64,000 nt of DNA, from contig NZ_JAUOTO010000001.1 of assembly GCF_030546645.1 (NCBI RefSeq), positions 1,240,001-1,304,000 on the forward strand. The letters are read 5' to 3'. Origin of the DNA: Flavitalea plasmicola. Lineage in GTDB: Bacteria > Bacteroidota > Bacteroidia > Chitinophagales > Chitinophagaceae. Positions 35,704 through 44,788 of the stretch are shown in pieces. How positions within the stretch are numbered: position 1 is the first letter of the stretch; each line of letters starts with the position of its first letter. The translations under genes were made by a program, and so were the position numbers. The notes below the pieces were generated by a model. That model was not told the DNA's origin. It saw only the letters and a list, made by a program, of their open reading frames with translations, and did not search any database.

Positions 35704-35732
35704 GGGCCTTCTCCCAGGAAAAGGCGACGCCA

Positions 35733-38700
35733 TTAGCCGGCGGCGGCCGTCAGCGTATTCCTTCCATGCACCCGCCTGTACAACAGCTCGACAATGATGG
35801 GAAAGATCAGCAGCGTCAATATAGTCGAGCTGACCAAACCTCCGATTACAACCCTGGCCAGCGGTTTCTGCGTTTCACTGCCGATGCCCGTGGAGACGGC
35901 AGCGGGCAGCAGCCCTATCGCCGCCATCAAAGCCGTCATAACAACGGGTCGTATCCTTGACTCGACACCCTGGAAGATGGCTTGTGACAACGAGATCTTA
36001 TGATGGAGATTTTGCTTAAAGACCGAAATGAGTATCACGCCGTTTTGAATACAGATGCCAAATAAGGCGATAAAACCTATACCGGCCGAGATGCTGAATT
36101 CGGTGTTGGTGACATGCAGCGCAAGAATGCCGCCTATCAGCGCAAAAGGCACATTTATCAACACTAACCCCGCATCCAGGGCATTGCCAAAACTGATGAA
36201 GAGGAGGATGAAGATGAGTATCAGCACCACCGGCACCACTTGCGCCAGCTTCGCCTGCGCCCTCACCTGGTTTTCGAATTCACCGGCCCAATCGATGCTG
36301 AATCCCTTGCCCAGTCTTATCCTGCTGTTTACTTTATCCTGTGCTTCGGCGATCGTGCTGCCCATATCCCTGTTCCGGATGGTGAATTTCACGGCAATAA
36401 AGCGGGTATTCTTATCTCTGTACACAAAGGCCGGCCCGGTGATGGTCTTGATCTCGGCAATTTCCTTCAGCGGGATCTTCGAGCCATGCAGGGTAGGGAG
36501 GCGAAGGTTGCCGATGGCTTCTTCGTTGTTCCGGTACGGTTCAGGATAGCGGATGCGTATGCTGAATTTCCTTTCCTGTTGGTAAAAGGTCGATGCGCTT
36601 TTACCTCCGATGGCCATTTCAATAACGGAATTGGCGTCAGCGGTGGTAATGCCGTACTTACCCATTTTTTGCTCATCCAGCACGATGCTTAATTCGGGCT
36701 GTCCCAGGTTGCGCATGACGCCAAGGTCTTCTATGCCTTTTACAGTTTGGAGGATGCCGTAGATGCTATCGGCCAGCTTGTCCAGCTTTTCCAGGTCATT
36801 GCCGAAGATCTTAACGGCCAGGTCGGCATTTATCCCTGCCACCGCCTCGTGGACATTATCGATGATGGGCTGGGAATAATTATAGACGACACCCGGGTAC
36901 TGCCGGAGCTGTTTATCCATTTCATCCACCAGCTCCTCCGTGCTTATTTTTCTCTTCCACTCTTTCTTGGATTTGAGATTCACCTGGCATTGGACATAAT
37001 AAAAGCCGGACGGGTCCGTGCCGTCATTGCTGCGACCTGTCTGGGATAATACGCCGTTGACCTCGTCGAAGCTGTTCAATATCTTCCTGAACTGGCTTAC
37101 GAAACCTACCGTTTCAGTGAGCGAGCTGCTCATGGGAAGTTTTGCTTCGACCCACAAAGCGCCTTCGTTTAGCTCGGGCAGGAACTCGCTGCCTAAGTAT
37201 TTAAAGGAGAACAAAGCCAGCCCCATGATTGAAAAAGCCAGCAGCAAGGCTGTCTTTTTATGGGACATGGTGGTTCTCAACCCATTTATGACGATGCGGT
37301 TAAAGAAATTGACAATGGGGTTATTTCTCTCCCTGGCATCCTTCCTCAGCAGGATGCTTGTCAGGACAGGCACCAGCGTAAGCGTAAACAGCAGGGCTCC
37401 CAGGAGAGCGAAGCTGAGCGTCCAGGCCAGTGGAGAGAACATTTTTCCTTCAACTTTTTCAAAGGCGAAGATCGGGATCAGGCAGGTGATGATAATGACC
37501 TTTGCGAAAAAGATGGCTTTGGCCAGGCTAAAACCCGTTTTGCGGATAATGCTCAATTTTGCCATCTTATTATATCTCTCCATTCCTACCTCATGCGCTT
37601 TATGGGCCAGCACCACAAAGAGGCCTTCCACCATTACGACGGCGCCATCTATGATAATACCAAAGTCGATCGCGCCCATCGAGAGCAGGTTAGCAGTCAT
37701 GCCCTTTAGCTTTAAACAGATAAAGGCAAAGAGCAGGGATAAGGGGATGATGATGGAGACGATCACCGTCGTGCGCCAGTCGAACATAAAGATGAACACG
37801 ATCAGGGTCACCAGCAAGATGCCTTCGATGAGGTTGTGGCTGATGGTCTCTGTGCAAAAATCCATCAGGTTGTCGCGGTCATAGAAGGTCACCATCCTGA
37901 TGTCGGCGGGTAATATCTTTTCGTTCAGCTCTTCGACCTTTGCTTTTACCCGTTTCAATACTTCTCTTGGGTTCTCACCCTTCCTCATCACGACGATGCC
38001 TTCCACTACATCGTCATTCTCGTCGAGCCCGGCTTGTCCTACGCGGGGAACGTGACTGGGAGTCACTGTAGCGAGGTTTTTTACCAGGATCGGCGTGCCG
38101 TTGATATTGTCTACGATGATATTCTCGATGTCCTTGATGTTATCCAGCAGACCGATGCCTCTTACCACATAAGCCTGGCCGTTCTTTTCGATGACATCGC
38201 CTCCTACATTGATATTGCTCTTGGACACGGCTGTATATACTTCCAGGGGGGTGATATCGTATTTAGCCAGCATGATAGGGTCGACTGTAATTTCATAAGT
38301 ACGGTCGGCGCCTCCGAATGCCACCAGGTCGGCTACTCCGGGAATGCTGCGAAGCTGTCGGTCGATGACCCATGTCTGTTCGGTGAGCAGATCCACGGAA
38401 CTCTTGTTCTTCCCCTGTACTGTATAACGGAAGATCTCGCCGGTGGGCCCATATGGAGGCTGGACTTCGGGCTCTACGTTTTCGGGCAGACTGATATTCT
38501 GGAGGAGATTGTTCACCTGCTGCCTTGCGAAGAAATCTTCCACGTCATCGTCGAAAATTATCTTGGTGACAGACAGGCCGAACATGGAGATGGACCGGAG
38601 CGTGGATTTTTTTTGCACGGAATTCATGGCGACCTCGATGGGGACGGTGACGAACCGTTCCACTTCCTCCGCACTGCGGCCATTCCATTGCGTTACGATA

Positions 38701-38852
38701 ATGATCTGCGTATTGGTGACGTCGGGGAATGCTTCCAACGGGGTTTTGACATAGCTCCAGATACCCCCGACAATGACCAGCAGCGTCATGAAAAATATAA
38801 AGAACCTGTTCTTCAGCGAAAATGTGACTATCCCGGAAATAAACTTGTTCAT
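35733..38852 (-). CDS. czcA: CzcA-type RND divalent-cation efflux pump
   Basis: The 1039-residue inner-membrane pump exchanges protons for metal ions. The TM4 motif is GAIDFGIIIDGAVVMVEG, the DFG...DGAVVxVE form of the Co/Zn/Cd (CzcA, CnrA) branch, rather than the CusA form. N-terminal PLEAFPDVTNTQIIIVTQW and internal EFLPELNEGALWVEAKLP are standard for heavy-metal RND proteins. It is the last gene of the minus-strand operon and follows the adaptor by 28 bp. The specific ion cannot be settled from sequence. Confidence 0.93.
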   Translation of the reverse strand: MNKFISGIVTFSLKNRFFIFFMTLLVIVGGIWSYVKTPLEAFPDVTNTQIIIVTQWNGRSAEEVERFVTVPIEVAMNSVQKKSTLRSISMFGLSVTKIIFDDDVEDFFARQQVNNLLQNISLPENVEPEVQPPYGPTGEIFRYTVQGKNKSSVDLLTEQTWVIDRQLRSIPGVADLVAFGGADRTYEITVDPIMLAKYDITPLEVYTAVSKSNINVGGDVIEKNGQAYVVRGIGLLDNIKDIENIIVDNINGTPILVKNLATVTPSHVPRVGQAGLDENDDVVEGIVVMRKGENPREVLKRVKAKVEELNEKILPADIRMVTFYDRDNLMDFCTETISHNLIEGILLVTLIVFIFMFDWRTTVIVSIIIPLSLLFAFICLKLKGMTANLLSMGAIDFGIIIDGAVVMVEGLFVVLAHKAHEVGMERYNKMAKLSIIRKTGFSLAKAIFFAKVIIITCLIPIFAFEKVEGKMFSPLAWTLSFALLGALLFTLTLVPVLTSILLRKDARERNNPIVNFFNRIVINGLRTTMSHKKTALLLAFSIMGLALFSFKYLGSEFLPELNEGALWVEAKLPMSSSLTETVGFVSQFRKILNSFDEVNGVLSQTGRSNDGTDPSGFYYVQCQVNLKSKKEWKRKISTEELVDEMDKQLRQYPGVVYNYSQPIIDNVHEAVAGINADLAVKIFGNDLEKLDKLADSIYGILQTVKGIEDLGVMRNLGQPELSIVLDEQKMGKYGITTADANSVIEMAIGGKSASTFYQQERKFSIRIRYPEPYRNNEEAIGNLRLPTLHGSKIPLKEIAEIKTITGPAFVYRDKNTRFIAVKFTIRNRDMGSTIAEAQDKVNSRIRLGKGFSIDWAGEFENQVRAQAKLAQVVPVVLILIFILLFISFGNALDAGLVLINVPFALIGGILALHVTNTEFSISAGIGFIALFGICIQNGVILISVFKQNLHHKISLSQAIFQGVESRIRPVVMTALMAAIGLLPAAVSTGIGSETQKPLARVVIGGLVSSTILTLLIFPIIVELLYRRVHGRNTLTAAAG

Positions 38853-38880
38853 AAGCTGGGCTTAAATAAGGATGAATGGA

Positions 38881-39975
38881 TTAATTGTTCATGGCGTCGA
38901 AGATCAATAACTGGTATTTGGCGACGATCTTTTCGCCTTCCACTAACCCGCTCTTGATATAAGTAGTGTTACCCATCGTCTCGTATACTTCTATCTCACG
39001 GGTTTCAATATTGCATTTATCCTTGTATACCATTACAAAGTTCCTGTTCTTGTTGAAAATGATGGCCTCCGACGGGATGGCGGGTAGATGATTTTTTCTG
39101 TCGTTATAGAGTATATTTATCTGCGCGAACATTTCCGGCTTTAGAAGATTTTCCTTATTGGATATCTTGATCCGGACCTTCATTACCCGGCTTTGAGGAT
39201 CGAGGATCGAAAAGATCCTGTCGACCTTGCCTGTGAATGTCTTATCCTTATAGGCGATGACATTTATTTCCGCGTCGTAGCCAACCTTGATCTTTGCAAT
39301 ATCCGTTTCGAACACGTCGGCCATGACCCACACTTCATCCAGGTTTGCAATTATAAAAAAGGGCTGGGTAGCGTCCGCTCTGTAATGCATCTGATCTGTT
39401 ACGTTTTTTTCCACGACGTAACCCGACACCGGGGCGGTGATCGTTTGTGTGGCGTTGTCCCTGGAGCCGTAGATGGCGTTGGTCTGTTCCATCCGCTTTA
39501 AGTCGGCTTTTGCCTTTTCGAGATCTGTTTCGGCCGTCACCAGCTCTTTTTCCGTCGCTAAATTGGACTTGAACATTTCCCTGGCCGAGGCGACGTTTTT
39601 TTCGGCGATGCGTACGGTGGACTGGGCGCTGGTGAGCTGGCTTTGATAGTCGGCTATTTCGCTGCTCCTGATAACGGCCAGTGTCTGGCCCTTTTTGACA
39701 TAGTCACCCAATTGCACTTTCATTTCTTGCACAACACCTCCAACCACGGGAAAGACCTTTACCCATTTATCTTCATTGGCTTCTATCTTTCCGGACAGCG
39801 TAATGGCATTATTTACGGCCATTAACCTTACTGAGTCGATCACTACTTTTTTCGCCAACGTATCCGTAAGGCAGAATGTCGTTTTACCTCCTGCGTCAGC
39901 CGCTTTTTCTTTACACGAGCAGGTTGAGAGAAGGGCGCATATAATGATAAGAATATTCAATTTACTTCCGGTCAT
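38881..39975 (-). CDS. czcB: CzcB-type RND periplasmic adaptor lipoprotein
   Basis: This membrane-fusion protein links CzcA to the outer-membrane channel. I prefer the ATG at 39975 because AAAAGGA lies at good spacing before it and it gives a lipoprotein-like signal ending LLSTCSC; an in-frame ATG at 40014 would add 13 residues. Domains are visible in order: the barrel-sandwich half GGVVQEMKVQLGDYVKKGQT, a coiled-coil hairpin (residues about 95-155 with LTSAQSTVRIAEKNVASARE), the second lipoyl half ITAPVSGYVVEKNV, then beta-barrel and membrane-proximal domains. No N-terminal YTCPMHP metal-binding module is present, unlike the cus adaptors further right. Confidence 0.9.
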   Translation of the reverse strand: MTGSKLNILIIICALLSTCSCKEKAADAGGKTTFCLTDTLAKKVVIDSVRLMAVNNAITLSGKIEANEDKWVKVFPVVGGVVQEMKVQLGDYVKKGQTLAVIRSSEIADYQSQLTSAQSTVRIAEKNVASAREMFKSNLATEKELVTAETDLEKAKADLKRMEQTNAIYGSRDNATQTITAPVSGYVVEKNVTDQMHYRADATQPFFIIANLDEVWVMADVFETDIAKIKVGYDAEINVIAYKDKTFTGKVDRIFSILDPQSRVMKVRIKISNKENLLKPEMFAQINILYNDRKNHLPAIPSEAIIFNKNRNFVMVYKDKCNIETREIEVYETMGNTTYIKSGLVEGEKIVAKYQLLIFDAMNN

Positions 39976-40032
39976 ATTTGTCCTTTTAAGGAGGTCGTGT
40001 ATCTTCGATATCATGGTCGTTTTTTGGGAGTA

Positions 40033-41316
40033 TTAGTTAGGGAAGATGGTTTTTCCAATGGAAAATTGAAGGGCCTCGATGGCCTGCATCCTTTCGTTTT
40101 CAATTTGATTGAACTGGAGGATATTGTTCTTATAGGATTCGTAAAAGTCAGTGAATTCGATGAGGCTGATATTCTTCTTCTGGAAATTGTCTGTAATGCC
40201 CTCCAACAGCCGCTCGTACTGGTTCTTAAACCTGGTGTCGACGTATCGCAGCATGTTATCGCTGGTGAGCGCCTTTGCATAGGCGCGTCGCACGTCATTT
40301 TCGACGATGCCCATTTGTTGCTTATAAAGGGTCTGACTTTGGTCGATGGAGATCCTGGCGGCCTTTATATTACCCTGGTTACGATGGAAGAATGGAAGGT
40401 CCATCGCTACCTGCAGGAAGGTGGCGTTATCTACAAAGCTTCCTCTTTTGTCGAATTGAGCCCCTAATGTGATATCCGGCGTGGCCAGAGCCCTTTGCAG
40501 GGCATAGTTTTGTTTACTGTACAGCAGGCTGTTAGTGGCAAGCTGCAGGTCATGCCTGTTGGCATAGGCGGTGTCGATCAGCGCAGGGAGGTCGAGTTTC
40601 TTCAGGGCGGCGGATAGGGTATCGGTCCCGTCCGCAAATACGGGGATAAAGGTAGCCGCATTGTTTTGTAACAACAGTCTTAGTTCGGCTTGCAGATCGT
40701 TTAGTTGGTTCAGCAGGATGGCCTGCTCGCCTTTTAGCGAGTATAACAGGGATTTGATACGGAGGGCGTCTTTTAGCGTTACGAGTCCTTTTCCCTGGAG
40801 GTCTTCGTAGGCCGTATGCAGTTTCTCCAGGGTGTTCAATTGACTTTGATAGGCATTTACGGAGTTCAGCGTATAATGAATGTTGAAGAAATTGCTTCTG
40901 AGAGAGAATCTCAGTGTCCGCAACAAGTCAAAAAACCGGTCTTCGCTAAGCCGGGTATTGGTGACTGCCAGGTTGATCTCTTTATTGCGTTTGCCGGCCA
41001 GGCGGACCAGCTGCTGGACCTGGATGATGTATTCTCCTGTCCGATTGCTGACATCGAACGGTTTTTTCTCCTGGGGGTTGTAGATATTGCCCGTAAGGGA
41101 TAGGTTGGGATTGTTGTATAGTGATGCCTGGATAACACTCGCCTTTGCAATGTCTATGTTATACTTCTCCGCCAGCAGCACCAGGTTCTTGTCCAGAAAT
41201 TGTTGTTCGGCTTCCTGTAAGGTGATACGTATCGTGTCCTGTGAATGCGCCTGAACACTGATAAATAGCACGATCATTGCCGAAAAGCCATTTAGCTTAA
41301 TGGATCTTCGTTTCAT
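40033..41316 (-). CDS. czcC: CzcC/TolC-family outer-membrane channel
   Basis: The 427-residue outer-membrane factor forms the exit duct of the RND complex. It has a signal peptide (KLNGFSAMIVLFISVQAHSQ) and two TolC-type repeats of long amphipathic helices. Examples are TLQEAEQQFLDKNLVLLAEK, EKLHTAYEDLQGKGLVTLKD and the second-half FQKKNISLIEFTDFYESYKN. It is the second gene of the operon: the small acidic protein precedes it by 47 bp, and the adaptor follows. Confidence 0.9.
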   Translation of the reverse strand: MKRRSIKLNGFSAMIVLFISVQAHSQDTIRITLQEAEQQFLDKNLVLLAEKYNIDIAKASVIQASLYNNPNLSLTGNIYNPQEKKPFDVSNRTGEYIIQVQQLVRLAGKRNKEINLAVTNTRLSEDRFFDLLRTLRFSLRSNFFNIHYTLNSVNAYQSQLNTLEKLHTAYEDLQGKGLVTLKDALRIKSLLYSLKGEQAILLNQLNDLQAELRLLLQNNAATFIPVFADGTDTLSAALKKLDLPALIDTAYANRHDLQLATNSLLYSKQNYALQRALATPDITLGAQFDKRGSFVDNATFLQVAMDLPFFHRNQGNIKAARISIDQSQTLYKQQMGIVENDVRRAYAKALTSDNMLRYVDTRFKNQYERLLEGITDNFQKKNISLIEFTDFYESYKNNILQFNQIENERMQAIEALQFSIGKTIFPN

Positions 41317-41363
41317 CTCGACTCGAGTGATTATAGGTTGATAGTTGGGAGTTATTGGAGCAG

Positions 41364-41735
41364 CTAAGAAATGTCGCGAACTTCCGGCGGGGGCGTCAGT
41401 GTTTCGATGGAGATGAGCTTTATTTCATCGGATCTGTATTCTGCAAAATGGGTTGTATTGCATTGCAGGGTATTTTCTACCCGGACGATTGAAACAGGTT
41501 GGAATAAAAGATAATTAGGCACTTTGGCGATGTGGAAAGCCTGGCCTGTATCGTCGTCTTCATCGTCAGCGGTGGTGTCGTAACCAAGTACAACCCCGAC
41601 ATATTCCACCACGCTATTTATATCATCCAACTTCCTGCCCAAGGCATCGAATGCATCCACCTCCGGCAGTTGCGGCAGGAACATAGAGGTATTCATGTGT
41701 GACAGTAAGACCAGGAAAGCCAGGACTTTTTTCAT
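41364..41735 (-). CDS. small acidic secreted protein at the head of the czc operon
   Basis: The 123-residue protein has a signal-like start (MKKVLAFLVLLSHMNTSMFL). It carries an acidic cluster in the middle (TTADDEDDDTGQAFHIAKVP) and ends in a proline-rich tail (TPPPEVRDIS). No domain is recognised. Similar short secreted proteins are commonly seen ahead of czc-type operons in Bacteroidota. Sensing or buffering of metal through the acidic patch is possible but unproven. It is the first gene after the likely promoter. Confidence 0.75.
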   Translation of the reverse strand: MKKVLAFLVLLSHMNTSMFLPQLPEVDAFDALGRKLDDINSVVEYVGVVLGYDTTADDEDDDTGQAFHIAKVPNYLLFQPVSIVRVENTLQCNTTHFAEYRSDEIKLISIETLTPPPEVRDIS

Positions 41736-41743
41736 ATCCAGGC

Positions 41744-41751
41744 CAAATATA
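41744..41751 (-). promoter_or_regulatory. candidate -7 element for the czc operon
   Basis: Read on the minus strand the sequence is TATATTTG, an exact match to the Bacteroidota TAnnTTTG -7 element. It lies only 8 bp before the start codon, so the transcript would be nearly leaderless. No clear -33 TTTG is present (GTTTTCC lies at about the right distance). Confidence 0.35.
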
Positions 41752-41804
41752 CAGTAATATACCGGAAAACCCGGGCGGGCTGATTATGTGTTATTGGCTG
41801 ACTA

Positions 41805-42827
41805 TCAGCCATTTTGTTTTACCAGAGGAATAACTTTCCTGCCGATCAGTTCTATCGAAGACATTAATTGCTGGTGACTAAGACCCGCATTATCCATCTG
41901 AAAGGTAAACCTGTCCACTCCGCCTAAAGCTTCACTATGCCGAAGTAATTTTTCAGCCACTTGATCAGGTCCACCCACGACCAATACACCTTTGGGGGCG
42001 ATCAGCCTGTTGAACTGTGATTGGGTCACCGGCGGCCAGCCGCGTTCCTTTCCCAATCTGGTCCAAAGCGCTGAATACCCCGGATAATAATCCGCAATGG
42101 CTTCCTCATTGGTGGCCGCGACATAACCTGGCGAATGTATGCCCACCTTCAACTGCTCCGGCGTAAAGCCCGCCCTGCGCCCCGCTTCACGGTACAGGTC
42201 AACCAAGGGGCGAAAACGTTCCGTTTCGCCGCCGATGATCGCCACCATCAACGGCAGGCCCAGCGTTCCCGCGCGTACGAATGATTCCGGTGTGCCACCT
42301 ACCCCCAACCAAATGGGCAACTTTTCCTGAAAAGGCCTTGGGTACACGGGTTGATCATTCAAGGCAGGTCTGAACTTACCAGACCAGGAAACAAACTCTT
42401 TGTCCCGCAGCATGAGCAATAATTCCAGTTTTTCTTTGAATAAGGCGTCATAATCTTTCAGGTCAAACCCGAACAATGGGTAGGCCTCTATGGCTGATCC
42501 CCGACCTACGACAATTTCTGCGCGGCCCCTGGAGATCAGGTCGAGTGTGGCAAAATGCTGGAATACCCGTACGGGGTCAGACGTGCTAAGCACCGTCACG
42601 GCGCTGGAAAGGCGGATGCTTTTTGTCCGGGCAGCCGCAGCAGCGAGAATGACGGCCGGCGCAGAATCCAGAAACTCCTTCTTATGGTGCTCGCCGATGC
42701 CGAAAGTATCCAGTCCGGCCTGGTCTGCTGATGTGATCCTGTCAAGCAACTGTTCCATCGCATCTACACTGCTTAGGGCTTTGCTGCCATACATGGCCGA
42801 AGCGAAACTATCAATTCCTATTTCCAT
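41805..42827 (-). CDS. LLM-class flavin-dependent monooxygenase
   Basis: The 340-residue protein is a luciferase-like (beta/alpha)8 enzyme that uses reduced FMN. Motifs are GLDTFGIGEHHKKEF near residue 45, IRLSSAVTVLSTSDPVRVFQ near residue 78, LDLISRGRAEIVVGRGS near residue 100, and the mid-chain PIWLGVGGTPESFVRAGTLG. These fit the LLM family of about 340 residues. Substrate unknown. It is read from its own promoter and is not obviously linked to the neighbours. Confidence 0.92.
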   Translation of the reverse strand: MEIGIDSFASAMYGSKALSSVDAMEQLLDRITSADQAGLDTFGIGEHHKKEFLDSAPAVILAAAAARTKSIRLSSAVTVLSTSDPVRVFQHFATLDLISRGRAEIVVGRGSAIEAYPLFGFDLKDYDALFKEKLELLLMLRDKEFVSWSGKFRPALNDQPVYPRPFQEKLPIWLGVGGTPESFVRAGTLGLPLMVAIIGGETERFRPLVDLYREAGRRAGFTPEQLKVGIHSPGYVAATNEEAIADYYPGYSALWTRLGKERGWPPVTQSQFNRLIAPKGVLVVGGPDQVAEKLLRHSEALGGVDRFTFQMDNAGLSHQQLMSSIELIGRKVIPLVKQNG

Positions 42828-42871
42828 TATCTATCTATTTAATATCAAGCATAATATGTTTACTATCCATT

Positions 42872-42879
42872 CAAAGTTA
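42872..42879 (-). promoter_or_regulatory. candidate -7 element for the LLM monooxygenase gene
   Basis: On the minus strand it reads TAACTTTG, an exact TAnnTTTG match. It lies 44 bp before the start codon, a normal leader length. No convincing -33 TTTG accompanies it. Confidence 0.4.
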
Positions 42880-42916
42880 ACGATAGGGCGCCGGTTTGAA
42901 CGATGATAAATGGTAG

Positions 42917-43771
42917 TTAGATCCGCCCATATTTCCCTGCATAAAAATCCCGGTAGGCAGCTGCAATTTCTGCCTGGGAGCTCATTACAAATGGCCCTTC
43001 GGCTATCACAGGTTCTGCATATTCTTCGCCGCCAAATAATAGGATATCAATAGTTGTCAGGGAGGTGTTTTTTATTTCAATTTCTCCGGCAACTTTATCA
43101 AACGCTATAAATTCACCTGCTTGAAACACCGTATTGTTCAGCATCACATTTTGTGTGGGTAAAAATGCGGCAACCTCTGTTTTATTTTCCATTTCCAACG
43201 AAAACTGCTGGCCTGCATTTAATTGAATATGATACAAAAATTGCTTGGAATAATCCGGAATTTTCGAACTCAATTCTTCATAGTTACCAACTATTACTTT
43301 TAACCAGCCACTTTCATTTGGCAATGTTTTTTTGGGGACTTCATTGGCCTGAACAGCCATATGGGCAGGCTTTTCGGCTTTGTTTTTTGCAGGTAGATTT
43401 ATCCAAAATTGAAAGCCCTGAATAAATTTGCTCTCTGTTTGGGAGTCGTAATTTAAATTTTCATCATGGATTATTCCATTTCCGGCTTTCATCCACTGTA
43501 CACCTCCTGAATATATTTTGCCCTTATTACCCGCACTGTCGGAATGTTCTACTTCACCCTGGAGGATATAGGTTAACGTTGCAATGCCCCGGTGTGGATG
43601 TGCCCCTATACCGTTTTTGGTTATTATTTCTTTAATGGCGGGGGCAACATAATCGAGAAATACAAACGGACCAACTTTATTGGCATACCGATTAGGTAAC
43701 ATTCGTTGGATGGACAGAGGGCCTACCTCGGCTCTATTGCCTTTTGTCGAAAAACTTGTTTGTTTTTTCAT
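42917..43771 (-). CDS. pirin-family cupin protein
   Basis: The 284-residue product has two cupin halves. The N-terminal one contains the pirin metal site, GIGAHPHRGIATLTYILQGE and, further on, WMKAGNGIIHDENL, giving three His and one Glu as ligands. The C-terminal cupin includes LNAGQQFSLEME. Pirins are Fe proteins, some with quercetinase activity, others with regulatory roles. It lies 4 bp behind the NmrA-like gene, so the two are co-transcribed. Base composition is more AT-rich than the flanking genes. Confidence 0.92.
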   Translation of the reverse strand: MKKQTSFSTKGNRAEVGPLSIQRMLPNRYANKVGPFVFLDYVAPAIKEIITKNGIGAHPHRGIATLTYILQGEVEHSDSAGNKGKIYSGGVQWMKAGNGIIHDENLNYDSQTESKFIQGFQFWINLPAKNKAEKPAHMAVQANEVPKKTLPNESGWLKVIVGNYEELSSKIPDYSKQFLYHIQLNAGQQFSLEMENKTEVAAFLPTQNVMLNNTVFQAGEFIAFDKVAGEIEIKNTSLTTIDILLFGGEEYAEPVIAEGPFVMSSQAEIAAAYRDFYAGKYGRI

Positions 43772-43775
43772 TTTC

Positions 43776-44654
43776 CTAACTGTTTTGACTTAGCCATTCC
43801 CGAAGGGTTACAAATTTATTGGTGGCAATCTCTTTTGCTAATTCAATCTGTGACGCTGAACCCGGCCCCATGTAAGTGTATTTTTCAAAATACCCGAACA
43901 TTTCAGCTAATTCCTTTGCTCCTTCAAAAAAGGTTGAGAACATTTCGGCTGGCACTTGTGAAAAACTGTGCTCTTTGCCATTTTGTTTATATGCTTCAAT
44001 AATATCATTAAAACTATTCAACTCTGTTGCCATTGAAAGGTAATTCCCATTTCCAGCTTTTTCAGGTTGCGAAAATGCCCCCGCAACTACTTTGCCTAGA
44101 TCATCAATGTCTGACATGTGAATCGCCTTTTTTGTTGGGTCAATCGGCAGCGTCCAGCCCGTGGTGCCATCTTGTTTTGGCTGTGGCCCAAGCATTCCAA
44201 TAAGATTTTGATAATAAAAAGGGGGTTGAACGAATGTTGTATATTTAAAGCCTGCACTTTTTACCAGTTCATCCACTTTAGATTTGCCAGTGAAATGAGG
44301 TACTTCAAATGCTGCATTACTAATGAATTCAACATCTGGAAGCGTTGACCAGATAAAATGTTGCATTCCCGTTGCTTTTGCCGCTTCAATGGCGTTTTTA
44401 CCCTGGGCAATTTCGTCTGCACCTTCCCAAAAGTTGGTTACCACAAATACGCCATAAGCGTTTTTAAAAGCATCTTTTAATGATTGCAAATCGTTTAAAT
44501 CCGCAAAAACGGCTTCATGCGCCTTGCCTGAATATTTTGCGGGATTACGGGTTATTGCCCTTACGTTAAAAGAGCCTTCATTTACAAGGGCATTTACAAT
44601 ACCCTTTCCTTGTGAGCCTGTTGCTCCAACTACTACTATTAATTTCTTTTTCAT
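43776..44654 (-). CDS. NmrA-family NAD(P)-binding protein
   Basis: I start it at the ATG at 44654, which has AGGAA at good spacing and begins MKKKLIVVVGATGSQGKGIV, a textbook Rossmann start (GATGSQG). An upstream in-frame start adds 12 unlikely residues. The 292-residue protein continues with FNVRAITRNPAKYSGKAHEA and AYGVFVVTNFWEG, as in NmrA/HSCARG-like atypical short-chain reductases. These bind NAD(P) and act as redox sensors or reductases. It precedes the pirin gene by 4 bp in an AT-rich block that also holds the Crp/Fnr regulator. Confidence 0.9.
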   Translation of the reverse strand: MKKKLIVVVGATGSQGKGIVNALVNEGSFNVRAITRNPAKYSGKAHEAVFADLNDLQSLKDAFKNAYGVFVVTNFWEGADEIAQGKNAIEAAKATGMQHFIWSTLPDVEFISNAAFEVPHFTGKSKVDELVKSAGFKYTTFVQPPFYYQNLIGMLGPQPKQDGTTGWTLPIDPTKKAIHMSDIDDLGKVVAGAFSQPEKAGNGNYLSMATELNSFNDIIEAYKQNGKEHSFSQVPAEMFSTFFEGAKELAEMFGYFEKYTYMGPGSASQIELAKEIATNKFVTLREWLSQNS

Positions 44655-44788
44655 TTTATTTCCTGTTTGATTTACTACGTAAAATTGCATCGAAAGCCAG
44701 CCTCACAACGATGATAAATGACGAAAAAGAACGTAGACAAATATCTATGGAAGGGAAAAATGGAAAGATTAATTAATAAAAGGACGGC

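Noticed and set aside
37018-37884. Plus-strand frame of 288 codons
   Set aside because: It is antisense to czcA, whose RND motifs cover this region; the translation is low-complexity in character and lacks a family match.
41796-41810. GGCTGA/TCAGCC hairpin at the end of the monooxygenase gene
   Set aside because: On the minus strand no T-run follows, and on the plus strand no gene precedes it; the stem also includes the stop codon.
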